The notes beneath the pieces were generated by a model, which saw nothing but the letters and a program-made list of their open reading frames with translations, did no database searches and had not been told where the DNA came from. A stretch of DNA of 64,000 bases, taken from contig CAYSSR010000006.1 of NCBI GenBank assembly GCA_964433755.1, forward strand, positions 101,960 through 165,959, written 5' to 3'. The stretch is from JAUVXJ01 sp964433755. Its GTDB lineage: Bacteria > Chloroflexota > Anaerolineae > UBA7937 > B3-Chlor. Made by a program: the position numbers and the translations under genes. This document shows, one piece after another, positions 24,788 through 33,744 of this stretch. The number at the start of each line of letters is the position of its first letter. Positions within the stretch are counted from its first letter, which is position 1.

Positions 24788-26272
24788 TCAACCCCCTCTG
24801 ATCAGCGGGAACACTGTCTTCTCGATGTACTCCGCGATCCCCTCCACCTCTTTACGAAGCTCGGCCTTCAGTGGACCCGTAGTATAGGCATGCCGGTCGC
24901 GGAGACCGCCGCCCTCCACAAACTCGGTCCCCACCATCATGCCCCCAATGGTACCTGCATACTCGTCGGGTGGCTCGACGCCGTTCATCACCGCCCACGC
25001 CAGACACCAGGCCCGGCTGACGCTGTTCAGGTGATACCCACCACCACCCAGGACAATACACCTCGGCGAGATGGCCTCGATGACCTTCACTGCCTCGGCG
25101 TAGGAGTTGTTGGTCAGGCTCAGGTGAGACATAAGATCGACCAGAAGGCCGTCGGCTCCGATCAGCGCGAATACGATGTCCGGCTCGAAAGCGGACAGCG
25201 ATGGCGGCACGATCCGGTTGAAGGCCAGGAGAAAGATCTCGTCGTCCGTCTGCGGAGGCAGAGGCACGTTGATGTTGTAGCCTCTGCCCTTTCCCTCGCC
25301 GATCTCGGTCTCGAAACCCGTCCACGGAAAGAGCGTCTTTCCGCTCTCGTGCAGCGAGATGGTAAGGACACGACTGTCTTCGTAGAAGGCGGCTTGCACA
25401 CCGTCGCCGTGGTGCGCATCCATATCCACGTAGGCTATCCGGTATCCCTTCTGCACGAGCCACTTCATGGCGATAACGATGTCGTTGAGGTAGCAGAACC
25501 CCTCCGCGTTACGCCTTTGCGCGTGGTGGAACCCCCCTGCCAGATTGAAGGCCAGGTCATACCCGCCCCTGTCCACCAGTTCTGCCGCCAGCAGAGTGCC
25601 ACCGGCGACCAGCGCCGAGTAGTCATACACGCCGCGAAAGACGGGGCAGTCAGCGGTTCCGAGACCGAACTCGATCAGCCGGTCTTCGAAAGAGCCATGG
25701 TTCGCCTCTTCCAGAGCTGTCAAGTACTCCCGATCGTGGAACAGGGCCAGCTCGTCCCGGCTCGCCGGCTGTGGCTCCACCATAGTCATCCACGGCTTGT
25801 CCAGGAGACCGTACTTCTGGCAGAGTTCAACGGCCAACTGGGATCTACCAGGCTCCATGGGATGATCCTGACCGTAGTCATACTCCGCGAACCGAGGCGA
25901 GTGCACAAAGGCGGTCTTCATCACGTGCCTGGCCACGATCTCGCGCAGCATGTCAGGCTCCGTAGTGGCGGACATCCACGGGATCACATCCGCGCCCGCC
26001 TCGTCGCCCGGCTCGGCGGACCCCTCGTCCACCATGACCACGGGGATGCCCAACCGGGAGCTCGTCCGAGCCACCCAACCCCGCAGGTCGGGCTCCTCGT
26101 CCCGTTTGACCACGCCGTCTACGAGCACCAAGTCCGGCCTCGCCGTACGCACCAGTCGTCGCACCCCACTTCTTTCCGACGCTGAAAGAACGTGATACCC
26201 CTGGTCACGCAGGATGCGCTTGGCCCTGCCCACGAACCCAGAATCGCCGTCGACGATCAGGACCCTAGCCAT
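24788..26272 (-). CDS. Degenerate receiver domain fused to AcuC-like histone-deacetylase-family protein
   Basis: A 494-residue fusion. Residues 1-115 resemble a receiver domain with D8, D10 and possible phosphoacceptor D52 (PDLVLVDG). The usual lysine before the last strand is missing: the place reads DVIPWM. From residue about 120 it is a class I deacetylase fold with GGFHHA..EGFCYLND, YVDMDAHHGDGVQ (zinc and catalytic residues), IGADGLLVD and GGGGYHL (transition-state tyrosine). AcuC deacetylates acetyl-CoA synthetase in Bacillus; acs lies next door, so the same role is inferred here. The start overlaps the previous gene by 8 nt. The receiver may act as a protein-protein or unphosphorylated control module. 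Confidence 0.88.
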   Translation of the reverse strand: MARVLIVDGDSGFVGRAKRILRDQGYHVLSASERSGVRRLVRTARPDLVLVDGVVKRDEEPDLRGWVARTSSRLGIPVVMVDEGSAEPGDEAGADVIPWMSATTEPDMLREIVARHVMKTAFVHSPRFAEYDYGQDHPMEPGRSQLAVELCQKYGLLDKPWMTMVEPQPASRDELALFHDREYLTALEEANHGSFEDRLIEFGLGTADCPVFRGVYDYSALVAGGTLLAAELVDRGGYDLAFNLAGGFHHAQRRNAEGFCYLNDIVIAMKWLVQKGYRIAYVDMDAHHGDGVQAAFYEDSRVLTISLHESGKTLFPWTGFETEIGEGKGRGYNINVPLPPQTDDEIFLLAFNRIVPPSLSAFEPDIVFALIGADGLLVDLMSHLSLTNNSYAEAVKVIEAISPRCIVLGGGGYHLNSVSRAWCLAWAVMNGVEPPDEYAGTIGGMMVGTEFVEGGGLRDRHAYTTGPLKAELRKEVEGIAEYIEKTVFPLIRGG

Positions 26273-28124
26273 CTTGCCCCAGCCTCATAGTAGCTACGTA
26301 AACCCCTTCCTCGTACAGACATTCGACGGGCCGTTTGGCCTTGTTCAGAATCGCAAGCATCGGGCCGTTGTTCTCCAGAATCTCTGCGGTGAATGACTTC
26401 ACGCCCCTCTCTTTGGCAATCCCCGCCAGATAGTCGAGCAGGTAGGTGCCAATGCCGATGTTCTGCCAGTCGTCTCGGACGGTGAAGGCCATCTCCGCCA
26501 CGTCAGAATAGCCTCCGAGCAGTCCATACCTGCCCACCGCGATGATCCGTTCTCGGCCCTCTCTACGCACCAGCCCCACGATGCCCATGTCCCGCTCGTA
26601 GTCTATGGTAGTCATAGCTTGCGCGGTCTGATGCGGCATGGCGCGTAGAGGGGAGAAGTACCTCTGGTAGATCGTGCGGTCCGAGAGGCTGTAGAAGAAA
26701 TCCTGCATCATCGATTCGTCGGTCGCCTTGACAGGTCGAAAGAAGACCTTCTCTTCTCTGAAAGTTGCCGTGGTCTCGAGTTCCGAGGGATAGATGCCCA
26801 CAGGCATCAACTGATCGCCGTAGATGTACAGATTGTCCTTGGCCTCCTCCAGCAATTGGGCGCGGAACTTGGGATGGGCAATGCTGATAAGGGCCAGGAC
26901 GCGTTCGCGGACATTCTTGCCATGCAGGTATGCTACGCCATACTCCGTCACGACGTAGTAGACGTCACCTCTGGTAATCATCACCCCAGCGCCTCGCGAG
27001 AGGGCAGGCACGATGCGCGACACCACTCCCCCCGCAGCGGTCGATGGTAGAGCGATGATCGGTTTGCCTCCCTTGGAGCGCGCTGCTCCCCGGATGAAGT
27101 CCACCTGACCACCCAATCCGCTATAAAAGACCTGCCCCAGAGAGTCGGAACAGACCTGGCCGGTCAGGTCTATCTCCAGCGCGGAGTTGATGGCTACCAT
27201 GTTCTCCTGTTGACTGATCACAGACGGATCGTTAGTGTAATCGCACGGCCGGAACGCGAAGGCCTGGTTCTCGTGGACGAAATCGTAGAGCTGCCGGGTG
27301 CCCAGACAAAAGCTGGTCACCACCTTGCCTCGGTCAAACGTCTTGCAGGAGTTGGTCACAACTCCTTGCTGCATCAGGTCCACAACCCAGTCCGATACCA
27401 GTTCCGTGTGCACCCCCAGGTCCCTCTTGTCCTCAAGGAACGGGACGACAGAGCGCGCTATCTTGCTTATCCCTATCTGGATGGTGTCGCCATCCTCCAC
27501 CAGGCTGGCCACGTTGCGTCCGATCTTGAGAGATACTTCATCTGGCGGTGGAAAATGTAATTCCGGGAGCGGCGCGTCGTTCTTCACCATGGCAGCGATG
27601 TCATCAACGTGGATCAAGCTGTCGCCGAGAGTCTTGGGCATCCGCGGGTTCACCTCGGCCACAACGTGGCGCGCGTTCTCCGCCGCGGCCTTGACTACGT
27701 CCACGGACACGCCGTAGCTACAGAAGCCATCCTTGTCTGGAGGAGTGACCTGGATCAGGGCCACGTCCAGGTACATGCTCCCATTGGCGAAGAGGCCGGG
27801 CACCTCAGACAGGAACACCGGAGTGTAGTCGGCCCGTCCCTGACAGACGGCGTCTCTCATATCGGCTCCGATGAAAAGCGCGTCGTGGCGGAATAGCTCT
27901 CCATAGTCGGACTCAGTATACGGGGTCAGCGCCAGAGTCAGGCCATGGATGAGCCTGACATTCGCCAGTTCCGCCGACATCCTGGAAAGCTCGCTGACCA
28001 GACGCTGAGGAACCGCTGCGCCGGAACCGACGAAGACCGTGCAGCCTCTCCTGACCAGCCTCAGAGCATCCTGCGGTGTGGTAAGCTTCTGCTCATACCG
28101 GTTCCTCCAGCCGCGCGATCCCAT
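26265..28124 (-). CDS. Acetyl-CoA hydrolase/CoA-transferase fused to GNAT acetyltransferase
   Basis: A 619-residue fusion. Residues 1-430 are the acetyl-CoA hydrolase/4-hydroxybutyrate CoA-transferase family: VFVGSGAAVPQRLV, NSALEIDLTGQVCSDSLG (with the catalytic-type glutamate) and YSGLGGQVDFIRGA. Residues about 455-619 are a GNAT domain with VFFRPVKATDE, a region ending MAFTVRDDWQNIGIGTYLLDYL (acetyl-CoA binding loop) and ILENNGPMLAI. The ATG at 28124 follows a GGAGGAGGGT ribosome site. The gene is co-transcribed with the deacetylase fusion. The GNAT part could be the acetyltransferase counterpart of that deacetylase (AcuA-like) and Acs its target; this is inference from context. Confidence 0.88.
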   Translation of the reverse strand: MGSRGWRNRYEQKLTTPQDALRLVRRGCTVFVGSGAAVPQRLVSELSRMSAELANVRLIHGLTLALTPYTESDYGELFRHDALFIGADMRDAVCQGRADYTPVFLSEVPGLFANGSMYLDVALIQVTPPDKDGFCSYGVSVDVVKAAAENARHVVAEVNPRMPKTLGDSLIHVDDIAAMVKNDAPLPELHFPPPDEVSLKIGRNVASLVEDGDTIQIGISKIARSVVPFLEDKRDLGVHTELVSDWVVDLMQQGVVTNSCKTFDRGKVVTSFCLGTRQLYDFVHENQAFAFRPCDYTNDPSVISQQENMVAINSALEIDLTGQVCSDSLGQVFYSGLGGQVDFIRGAARSKGGKPIIALPSTAAGGVVSRIVPALSRGAGVMITRGDVYYVVTEYGVAYLHGKNVRERVLALISIAHPKFRAQLLEEAKDNLYIYGDQLMPVGIYPSELETTATFREEKVFFRPVKATDESMMQDFFYSLSDRTIYQRYFSPLRAMPHQTAQAMTTIDYERDMGIVGLVRREGRERIIAVGRYGLLGGYSDVAEMAFTVRDDWQNIGIGTYLLDYLAGIAKERGVKSFTAEILENNGPMLAILNKAKRPVECLYEEGVYVATMRLGQDG

Positions 28125-28139
28125 CGAGCACCCTCCTCC

Positions 28140-29549
28140 TCAAGGACACAACGGTTGAGCGTCGGCGCCCAGAATGACTCTGATGGACACTCCGCTCAAC
28201 CAGTCTGGCTGGTAGTGCACGTTGTCTGCGTTGACACCGAAGTACTCTTGTAGGCGCTCCAGAGTCGAGTTGGTGCCCACGTAGCTGATGATACTAGTCT
28301 CCGCGCGATCAAGTCTGTCGTCTTTTCCCACTTCCACCACGTGATAGCCACTGGCGACAAGCCTATCGGCGATCTGAGAGGCAAAGCCCTCTATCGCGGT
28401 CCCGTTGTCGACGGCAATCCTGGTCCCCTCAGCCGCCAGAGTCTCTTCCTCCCACGTAGAAGGCACCAACCTTTCCGCCATCGATCCCTTGATGAGTTGT
28501 CTGTCGGGCAGCATCACCCAGGCCCCTTCCGACGTAGTCCACTCCGGCGCTAGAGACAGGTCGATCATGCTCTGGCTGAAGTTGTGCTGGGGAATCTGGG
28601 TCAGGAGCTGTGCCAAGGCCACTATCTCGCCAGCTTCCAGATCCGTCTGCACGTGGAGATCCATCCGCTCCAGCAACTCGAACAGCCTGGGGAGTAGCCC
28701 CGGAACGCCCAGTTCCAGCACCCGGTTGCGAATGGCAAGGAGCACCTCCCGTTGTCTGCGGTCGCGGTCGAACACCGGCGTATGTACGCGGCAACGACAG
28801 TAGATGAGGGCGAGATCGCCGTCCATGTGCAGCATTCCAGCAGGTATGGTGCGATACAGCAAGTATTCTCCCGGGTCCTTCATGTTGGGAACCCAAAGCT
28901 CGGTGGGACAGCGCACGTCGACGTCGATGCCGCCCAGGATGTCTACGATCTCGGCGAATCCCTGGAAATCGATCCGCACGTACCGATCGAATGTCAGGCC
29001 GAGGTTCTCTTCCAGGGTGGCCTTCAACAGGCCTGGGCCTCCTCCTGGGTAGTGCTCGGCTTCCCCTATGTTGTCGGCCAGATTGAGGCGCGTCTTGCCG
29101 TACCCTGGGATGGCCACGTAGAGGTCGCGCGGAATGGAGACCATACTCACCAGCTTCTCGTCCGGATCGACGGAGACCAAGATCATCGTATCCGTCCGCC
29201 AGCCCTCCGCCGGTGGACGGCGGTCTGTCCCCAAGAGAATGATGTGTGTGACCCCATCTGGCAGAGAGGCAGGCATCGGCATCGTGCTTCCGACCCGAGG
29301 GTACGACGCCGAAGGGGAACCGGCGGCGAGGCTGGCGTCCACGGGTGCGAGCCTGCTGTGGGCGACCAGGGACAGCGAGCCAACGAGCAGCAGCACCCAC
29401 CAGGTCTTTCTGACGATTGCCTCGACCGCTTTCGGGGAGCCGTATCGTGTAGACAGGGTCCCAAGCCTCCTATGTTCGTCCCCTGCCTGCTCCATAGTCG
29501 TTGTGATGTGGCGTGTCACCGCATGTCCGCCACATAGGGGCCCGCTCAC
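28140..29549 (-). CDS. LytR-CpsA-Psr (LCP) family cell-wall polymer ligase
   Basis: A 469-residue protein with an N-terminal membrane anchor (TWWVLLLVGSLSLVAHSRL). The LCP domain runs from ITHIILLGTDRRP-like sequence through WRTDTMILVSVDP, SIPRDLYVAIPGYGKTRLN, IGGIDVDV and RCRVHTPVFDRDRRQRE. These contain the Asp/Arg residues that bind the polyprenyl-phosphate substrate. The C-terminus has a LytR_C-like domain (RIAVDNGTAIEGFASQIADRL). The GTG at 29549 overlaps the upstream stop by one base; an ATG at 29495 is an alternative start. It is the second of a tandem pair. Confidence 0.88.
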   Translation of the reverse strand: MSGPLCGGHAVTRHITTTMEQAGDEHRRLGTLSTRYGSPKAVEAIVRKTWWVLLLVGSLSLVAHSRLAPVDASLAAGSPSASYPRVGSTMPMPASLPDGVTHIILLGTDRRPPAEGWRTDTMILVSVDPDEKLVSMVSIPRDLYVAIPGYGKTRLNLADNIGEAEHYPGGGPGLLKATLEENLGLTFDRYVRIDFQGFAEIVDILGGIDVDVRCPTELWVPNMKDPGEYLLYRTIPAGMLHMDGDLALIYCRCRVHTPVFDRDRRQREVLLAIRNRVLELGVPGLLPRLFELLERMDLHVQTDLEAGEIVALAQLLTQIPQHNFSQSMIDLSLAPEWTTSEGAWVMLPDRQLIKGSMAERLVPSTWEEETLAAEGTRIAVDNGTAIEGFASQIADRLVASGYHVVEVGKDDRLDRAETSIISYVGTNSTLERLQEYFGVNADNVHYQPDWLSGVSIRVILGADAQPLCP

Positions 29550-30913
29550 TAAGGACAGGCGTCATGGAAGTCATCGCCCAGGATGACCACGACATCCACC
29601 TCGCTGGATCCGCCAAGTTCGCGTTGTACATTCTCATCCTTGACGTCCAGATAGGTTTGGAGGTTCTGCACGGTGTAGGGCTTGTCGGCGTAGATGAAGA
29701 TCAACGTCTCCGCGTAGTCGCTCCTGTCGGCAGGGCTGAACTCGATGATGTCGAAGCCCCGCTGTTGAAGGCGCTCCGCTATCTGTCTTCCCCAGCCCGC
29801 CGCCGGGGTGCCATTTCGCACCACGATCCTCGCAGCCTCTTCCCGGAGCACGTTTACCTTCTCCGACGGAGGATCCAGCATGCCCATGACCACGGCAGCG
29901 ATCTTCTCCCGATCGGGGAGCATGACCCAGGCACCTTCGGGAGTGGTCCACTGTGGAGCCATGCTGGTGGTTATGTTGGCCTTGTTTACGCTGGAAAGCG
30001 GGACCTCCGGCACCAGTCCTGCCAGGCTCGTGATCCCGGTAGGACCCAAATCAGTCTGAACCATCTCCCGCATGGTGACCAGCAGCTCCAGCGCGCGAGG
30101 AATAAGCCCAGCGACGCCCAACTCCATGACCCGGTTGCGTACCGCGAAGAGCACCCTCTGCTGCCGGAGATCACGATCGAACGCAGGGGTGTTGTACCGA
30201 CACTGGGCGTAGCGTAGTGCCGTTAGCCCGTCCATGTGCTGCATGCCCGAAGGCACGTAGCCGATCTGTATCCACTCGCCAGGGTTCTCAGGGTCTGCAC
30301 CCCAGAGTTCCACCGCACACTCCACATCGACGTCGATGCCACCCAGGATGTTGATGACCTGCTTGAACCCGTCGAAGTTGATCCTGATGTAGTGGTCGAA
30401 GCTGATGCCCAGGTTGTAGAGCAGTGTCTCGTTGAGCAGCGCCGGCCCACCGCCTGGGTAGCCCTCGCTCTCTCCGAGGTAGTCCGCGGTATTGAGGCGG
30501 TTGTAGCCGTGGTCGGGTATGTAGACCCACAGGTCGCGCGGGATGGACAACATGCCCACGATCTTGTTGGCCGGGTCTATACGCACGTAGATCATGGTGT
30601 CGGTTCGCCAGTCCACCTGCCCCGGCAATCTGTCACAGCCGAGGAGCATGACGCTGATCACCCCCTCAGGGACCGGCAACGGTGTGGGCACCGGGGTGGG
30701 ACTGAGTGTGGCGGTAGCCGTCGCGGTGGGCGAAGAGGAAGGCGTCGCCGACGAGGGTACCGTCGTTCCAGCCAGTTCTATCGTCGCTGCAATGGTGGTC
30801 GCTGGCGCTGGCGTATCTGTAGGCGAATCCACCGGCTGGGAGCTTCCGCCGCACGCCGATAGCAGACTGCCGATCAGCACGACGGCGCACATACAAATCA
30901 AGATTCGTTTCAT
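29549..30913 (-). CDS. LytR-CpsA-Psr (LCP) family lipoprotein
   Basis: A 454-residue paralogue of the neighbouring LCP gene, but with a lipoprotein signal (LIGSLLSAC) and a long Thr/Pro-rich linker instead of a plain anchor. The LCP core has VMLLGCDRLPGQVDWRTDTMIYVRIDP, SIPRDLWVYIPDHGYNRLN, ILGGIDVDV and RYNTPAFDRDLRQQR. A LytR_C-like domain follows (RIVVRNGTPAAGWGRQIAERL). LCP enzymes attach glycopolymers to peptidoglycan or other carriers. Which polymer is used in this lineage is unknown. The promoter is at 30966-30994. Confidence 0.9.
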   Translation of the reverse strand: MKRILICMCAVVLIGSLLSACGGSSQPVDSPTDTPAPATTIAATIELAGTTVPSSATPSSSPTATATATLSPTPVPTPLPVPEGVISVMLLGCDRLPGQVDWRTDTMIYVRIDPANKIVGMLSIPRDLWVYIPDHGYNRLNTADYLGESEGYPGGGPALLNETLLYNLGISFDHYIRINFDGFKQVINILGGIDVDVECAVELWGADPENPGEWIQIGYVPSGMQHMDGLTALRYAQCRYNTPAFDRDLRQQRVLFAVRNRVMELGVAGLIPRALELLVTMREMVQTDLGPTGITSLAGLVPEVPLSSVNKANITTSMAPQWTTPEGAWVMLPDREKIAAVVMGMLDPPSEKVNVLREEAARIVVRNGTPAAGWGRQIAERLQQRGFDIIEFSPADRSDYAETLIFIYADKPYTVQNLQTYLDVKDENVQRELGGSSEVDVVVILGDDFHDACP

Positions 30914-30965
30914 ATCTCTTCATAGACCTGCAAAGGCTGTTTCAGTAGTACCAGTTCTCGCGAGC

Positions 30966-30994
30966 ATTATACCACTCCCATTCTGGCAACACAA
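30966..30994 (-). promoter_or_regulatory. Promoter of the LCP gene pair
   Basis: On the minus strand TTGTGT (30989-30994) and a perfect TATAAT (30966-30971) are separated by 17 bp, about 55 nt before the ATG at 30913. Confidence 0.65.
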
Positions 30995-31226
30995 TGACTC
31001 ACGCCAGGGTGCAGGCCAGCCGAGTCGCTCGTGAAGAGCTCCTCTCGCCAGGCTCGCCATCGCTGCGGCAACATTGGTCTCCCCGACGACCCTCAATCTG
31101 CAACCCTTCTCCACACCGGCCTCTGCCTCCGACGGCCCGAGCCCGAGGAACAGAAAAAGCCCTGAACTCGTAGTCCAGGGCTTCAGGAGAGACGGGGTCA
31201 GTGCGGTGACCTCTGCCCGCCAACCA

Positions 31227-31574
31227 CTACATCTCTCGGTCGGTCACCACCACCGGACAGACTTGTGCGCCACTTGCCAGGGCCGGCTTGCGCCCGAAAC
31301 TCAGGAACCTCTTCACCATACACAGGATCCACTTCCAGTGCAGAGCCAGGTGTATGACGATCCCTGCTATCATGCCCAGGCTGCTCCAGATATGCAGATC
31401 GCTCCACTCACCTCGGGCTAGAGAGAACACGGTGGCGTTGTAGTCCAGATTCCTTCCCCCCTGATAGCCGCCATGGGGCATAGTCATGAGCAGCACCCCC
31501 GAGAGCGCAGAGACGAGGAATGCGATCAGAATCACCGCATCCACTACGAAGTTCAGCTTGGCCTTACTCACCAT
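31227..31574 (-). CDS. Small DUF4405-like membrane protein, possible haem binding
   Basis: A 115-residue membrane protein with two clear helices (NFVVDAVILIAFLVSALSGVLLM and IWSSLGMIAGIVIHLALHWKWI). The histidines in DLHIWSSLGM and HLALHWKW are placed as in DUF4405/cytochrome b561-like proteins, which bind haem. GGAGGT lies 4-5 nt before the ATG. An extended -10 (TGGTACAAT, 31602-31610) could serve as promoter. No redox partner gene is adjacent apart from the unlinked Rieske protein near 39 kb. Function is tentative. Confidence 0.65.
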   Translation of the reverse strand: MVSKAKLNFVVDAVILIAFLVSALSGVLLMTMPHGGYQGGRNLDYNATVFSLARGEWSDLHIWSSLGMIAGIVIHLALHWKWILCMVKRFLSFGRKPALASGAQVCPVVVTDREM

Positions 31575-31736
31575 CAGTACCTCCGATTGTTTTCTGCCCT
31601 GATTGTACCAGCCCGGTGTGAATCAACTGTTAAGGATTCATGAAGAAACTGTGAAGCACAGGGTGAATGCAGGTCTTTCCACCTACCGCCCCCGTGTGGC
31701 CGCCACATTCGCTGAGCCAGGAGGGCACAGGTATGG

Positions 31737-31742
31737 TATAAT
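31737..31742 (+). promoter_or_regulatory. Extended -10 promoter of the thioesterase gene
   Basis: TGGTATAAT (extended -10, hexamer at 31737-31742) lies 19 nt before the ATG at 31762, with GGAGG between. No strong -35 is needed for extended -10 promoters. Confidence 0.55.
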
Positions 31743-31761
31743 GGCCTCTCGGAGGCTGCCC

Positions 31762-32241
31762 ATGACCGAACCAGGCAAACACATCCGCGACTCGCGAGCG
31801 ATCATCAGCCAGGTCATGCTACCCACCGACGCCAACGTCACCGGCAACGTCCACGGCGGCATGATCATGAAAATGGCCGACGATGCGGGGGCGATCGTGG
31901 CTGTCAGACATAGCCGAAGTAACGTCGTCACGGTCGCTGTGGACTCCATAACGTTCCTGTCACCGATCTACGTGGGGAACCTGGTCACGTTCACGGCCAC
32001 CCTGAGTTACGTCGGTCGGACGTCGATGGAGGTGGAGGTGCTGGTGGAGGCTGAGGATCTCCTGACTGGAGAGAAGACCCACACCAACACCGCCTACTTG
32101 GTCTACGTCGCTCTCGACGAGAATGGTCAGCCGAGAGAAGTGCCAGCCTTGATCCCGGAGAACGAGGAGGAGAGGGAGCGCATAGCCAAAGGTCAGAAGC
32201 GCCAAGAGGCTCGTCTAGCCAGGCGGCGCGAAGGCATTTGA
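31762..32241 (+). CDS. Hotdog-fold acyl-CoA thioesterase
   Basis: A 159-residue protein of the YciA/BFIT-like acyl-CoA thioesterase family. SQVMLPTDANVTGNVHGGMIMKMADDAGAIVA carries the hotdog helix with the catalytic-type acidic residue and the HGG motif. VDSITFLSPIYVGNLVTFTATL is the central strand pair. The start at 31762 has GGAGG 7 nt upstream; in-frame codons further up lie before or inside the promoter. It would hydrolyse acyl-CoA to free acid and CoA in the cytosol. The preferred chain length cannot be read from the sequence. Confidence 0.88.
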   Translation: MTEPGKHIRDSRAIISQVMLPTDANVTGNVHGGMIMKMADDAGAIVAVRHSRSNVVTVAVDSITFLSPIYVGNLVTFTATLSYVGRTSMEVEVLVEAEDLLTGEKTHTNTAYLVYVALDENGQPREVPALIPENEEERERIAKGQKRQEARLARRREGI

Positions 32242-32321
32242 GGCGAGGTCACCCCTACCAGGCACAGAGACGAATGGGCGACGTGTGACATTCGCAGAGG
32301 CTCGACTCTATCGCCCCTGCG

Positions 32322-33416
32322 CTAGATCAGCTTGTCCCCTGCAACTTCCTCTTTTCCCAATCGTCGCAGGAACCGGCGACGCAGTTCACGTACCAGGTCT
32401 CGCGGCGAGCTTTCGCCCAAGGGTACCCGCCCACCTGCCAACAGGCTGTGGCCCCCGCCCGTGCCTAGTCCTTCCACCACATCCTGCACTACGCGCCCGG
32501 CACTGGCGTCGAGGTCGTTGGTCCGCACCGAGATCACGACGTCGTCGTCGAACACCCCCATGCAGACTATCCAGCGGGCACCCTCCCATCGCAGGAGGAA
32601 GTCGGCCATCTCGGCGGCCAGGTCCGGCCAGTCCATGGCACCCAGGTTGCAGATCACCACGTCATCGTAGATGAAGGTGCGCTCGAGAGCGCGTTCGAAG
32701 GCCTGGAAGTAGTCCAACGGAACCTGGGCTTGCTCGATCCGCGCCAGGATCTTCGGGTCAGCGAGCGGGAGTAAGTCGAGATAGGCCTGGACATCGGCCT
32801 CACTCGCCCTCCTCGCCAGCCCCATCGTATCGGCCTTGATGCCGTAGAAGAGGGCCGTGGCGGTCCGCCCGTCCGGCACGAGTCCGGCAGCCTTGAGGTA
32901 GCCAAAGAGGATGGTGGAAGTGGCACCACACGCGGAACGAATGTCTACGAAGGGCACTCCCGCTAGCTCGGAGCGTACGTTAGCATGGTGATCGACGACG
33001 ATAGTAGGAATCAAGTCCAAAGGCAGACTGACGTTCCCCGCCCCAGGCTGACCGTCTGCCAGCGCGATGGCGTCGTATTGCCTGGCATCCAGCTCATGGA
33101 GAGGTCTCAAAGGGATGGACAGGAGCCTCACCATGGCCTTGTTCTCAGCTCGTCCGATGATGCCGCCGTGAGCCAGCGTCACTGCAAGACTCGACTGCCT
33201 CTCCAGCAGAAAGGCCAGGGCCACGGCGCTGGCGATGGAGTCGGGGTCGGGATCGTCGTGGGTGACGATCAGGCAGGTACTGGCACTTTGCAGCGCTTGA
33301 GAAAGCGCTTCGATGGCCTCAGTGCTATTCGCAAAAGCATTCCCGCTGTCGGGTTCACACTCGCCGAATCGTCTCTCCACTCCCACGCTCCCAGGCTGCT
33401 CTGGTCCTGGCGTCAT
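32322..33416 (-). CDS. DHH/DHHA1 family phosphoesterase (NrnA-like)
   Basis: A 364-residue protein. The DHH domain has THDDPDPDSIASAVALAFLL, DAIALADGQPG and VVDHHAN, giving the manganese-binding aspartates and histidines. The C-terminal DHHA1 domain ends with GLGTGGGHSLLAGGRVP. The family includes NrnA (nano-RNase and pAp phosphatase) and cyclic-dinucleotide phosphodiesterases. With no GGDEF or PAS part, an NrnA-like role is most likely. The start is unclear: ATG 33416 and GTG 33422 both lack a ribosome site. Confidence 0.87.
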   Translation of the reverse strand: MTPGPEQPGSVGVERRFGECEPDSGNAFANSTEAIEALSQALQSASTCLIVTHDDPDPDSIASAVALAFLLERQSSLAVTLAHGGIIGRAENKAMVRLLSIPLRPLHELDARQYDAIALADGQPGAGNVSLPLDLIPTIVVDHHANVRSELAGVPFVDIRSACGATSTILFGYLKAAGLVPDGRTATALFYGIKADTMGLARRASEADVQAYLDLLPLADPKILARIEQAQVPLDYFQAFERALERTFIYDDVVICNLGAMDWPDLAAEMADFLLRWEGARWIVCMGVFDDDVVISVRTNDLDASAGRVVQDVVEGLGTGGGHSLLAGGRVPLGESSPRDLVRELRRRFLRRLGKEEVAGDKLI

Positions 33417-33422
33417 TCGCAC

Positions 33423-33744
33423 ATCGCTCTGTACTCCGCCTTCGGCAGACTGTTGTTGGACACACGCCTGTCAGAGCCTGCCACACCTGACGACCAAGCT
33501 CAGCCCGGTGCTCCTCCGGGGGGCACGCATCGTGCAAAGGGCGGCCTTCGGCCCGTGAGCCTCTGGCCCTGGAAGGAGGCTCCTCGAAGGCATTCTCCCA
33601 CGAGGCAGTCAAAGAAGAGCCCGTGTCCCGCCCATGCCAGCAGATCCCTTCTCGCAAGACCAGAGATCGCCCCCACCGAGAGTAAGATCAGCCCTGTCTC
33701 ACGCGACCGGCTCCTTGCACCAGTACGGCGGCGCCTCGGAGGAA
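33423..33744. other. Intergenic stretch without a recognised feature
   Basis: About 320 nt separate the DHH phosphoesterase and the site-2 protease, both on the minus strand. I see no convincing gene, promoter or terminator. Open frames here lack ribosome sites and family resemblance. Confidence 0.5.
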
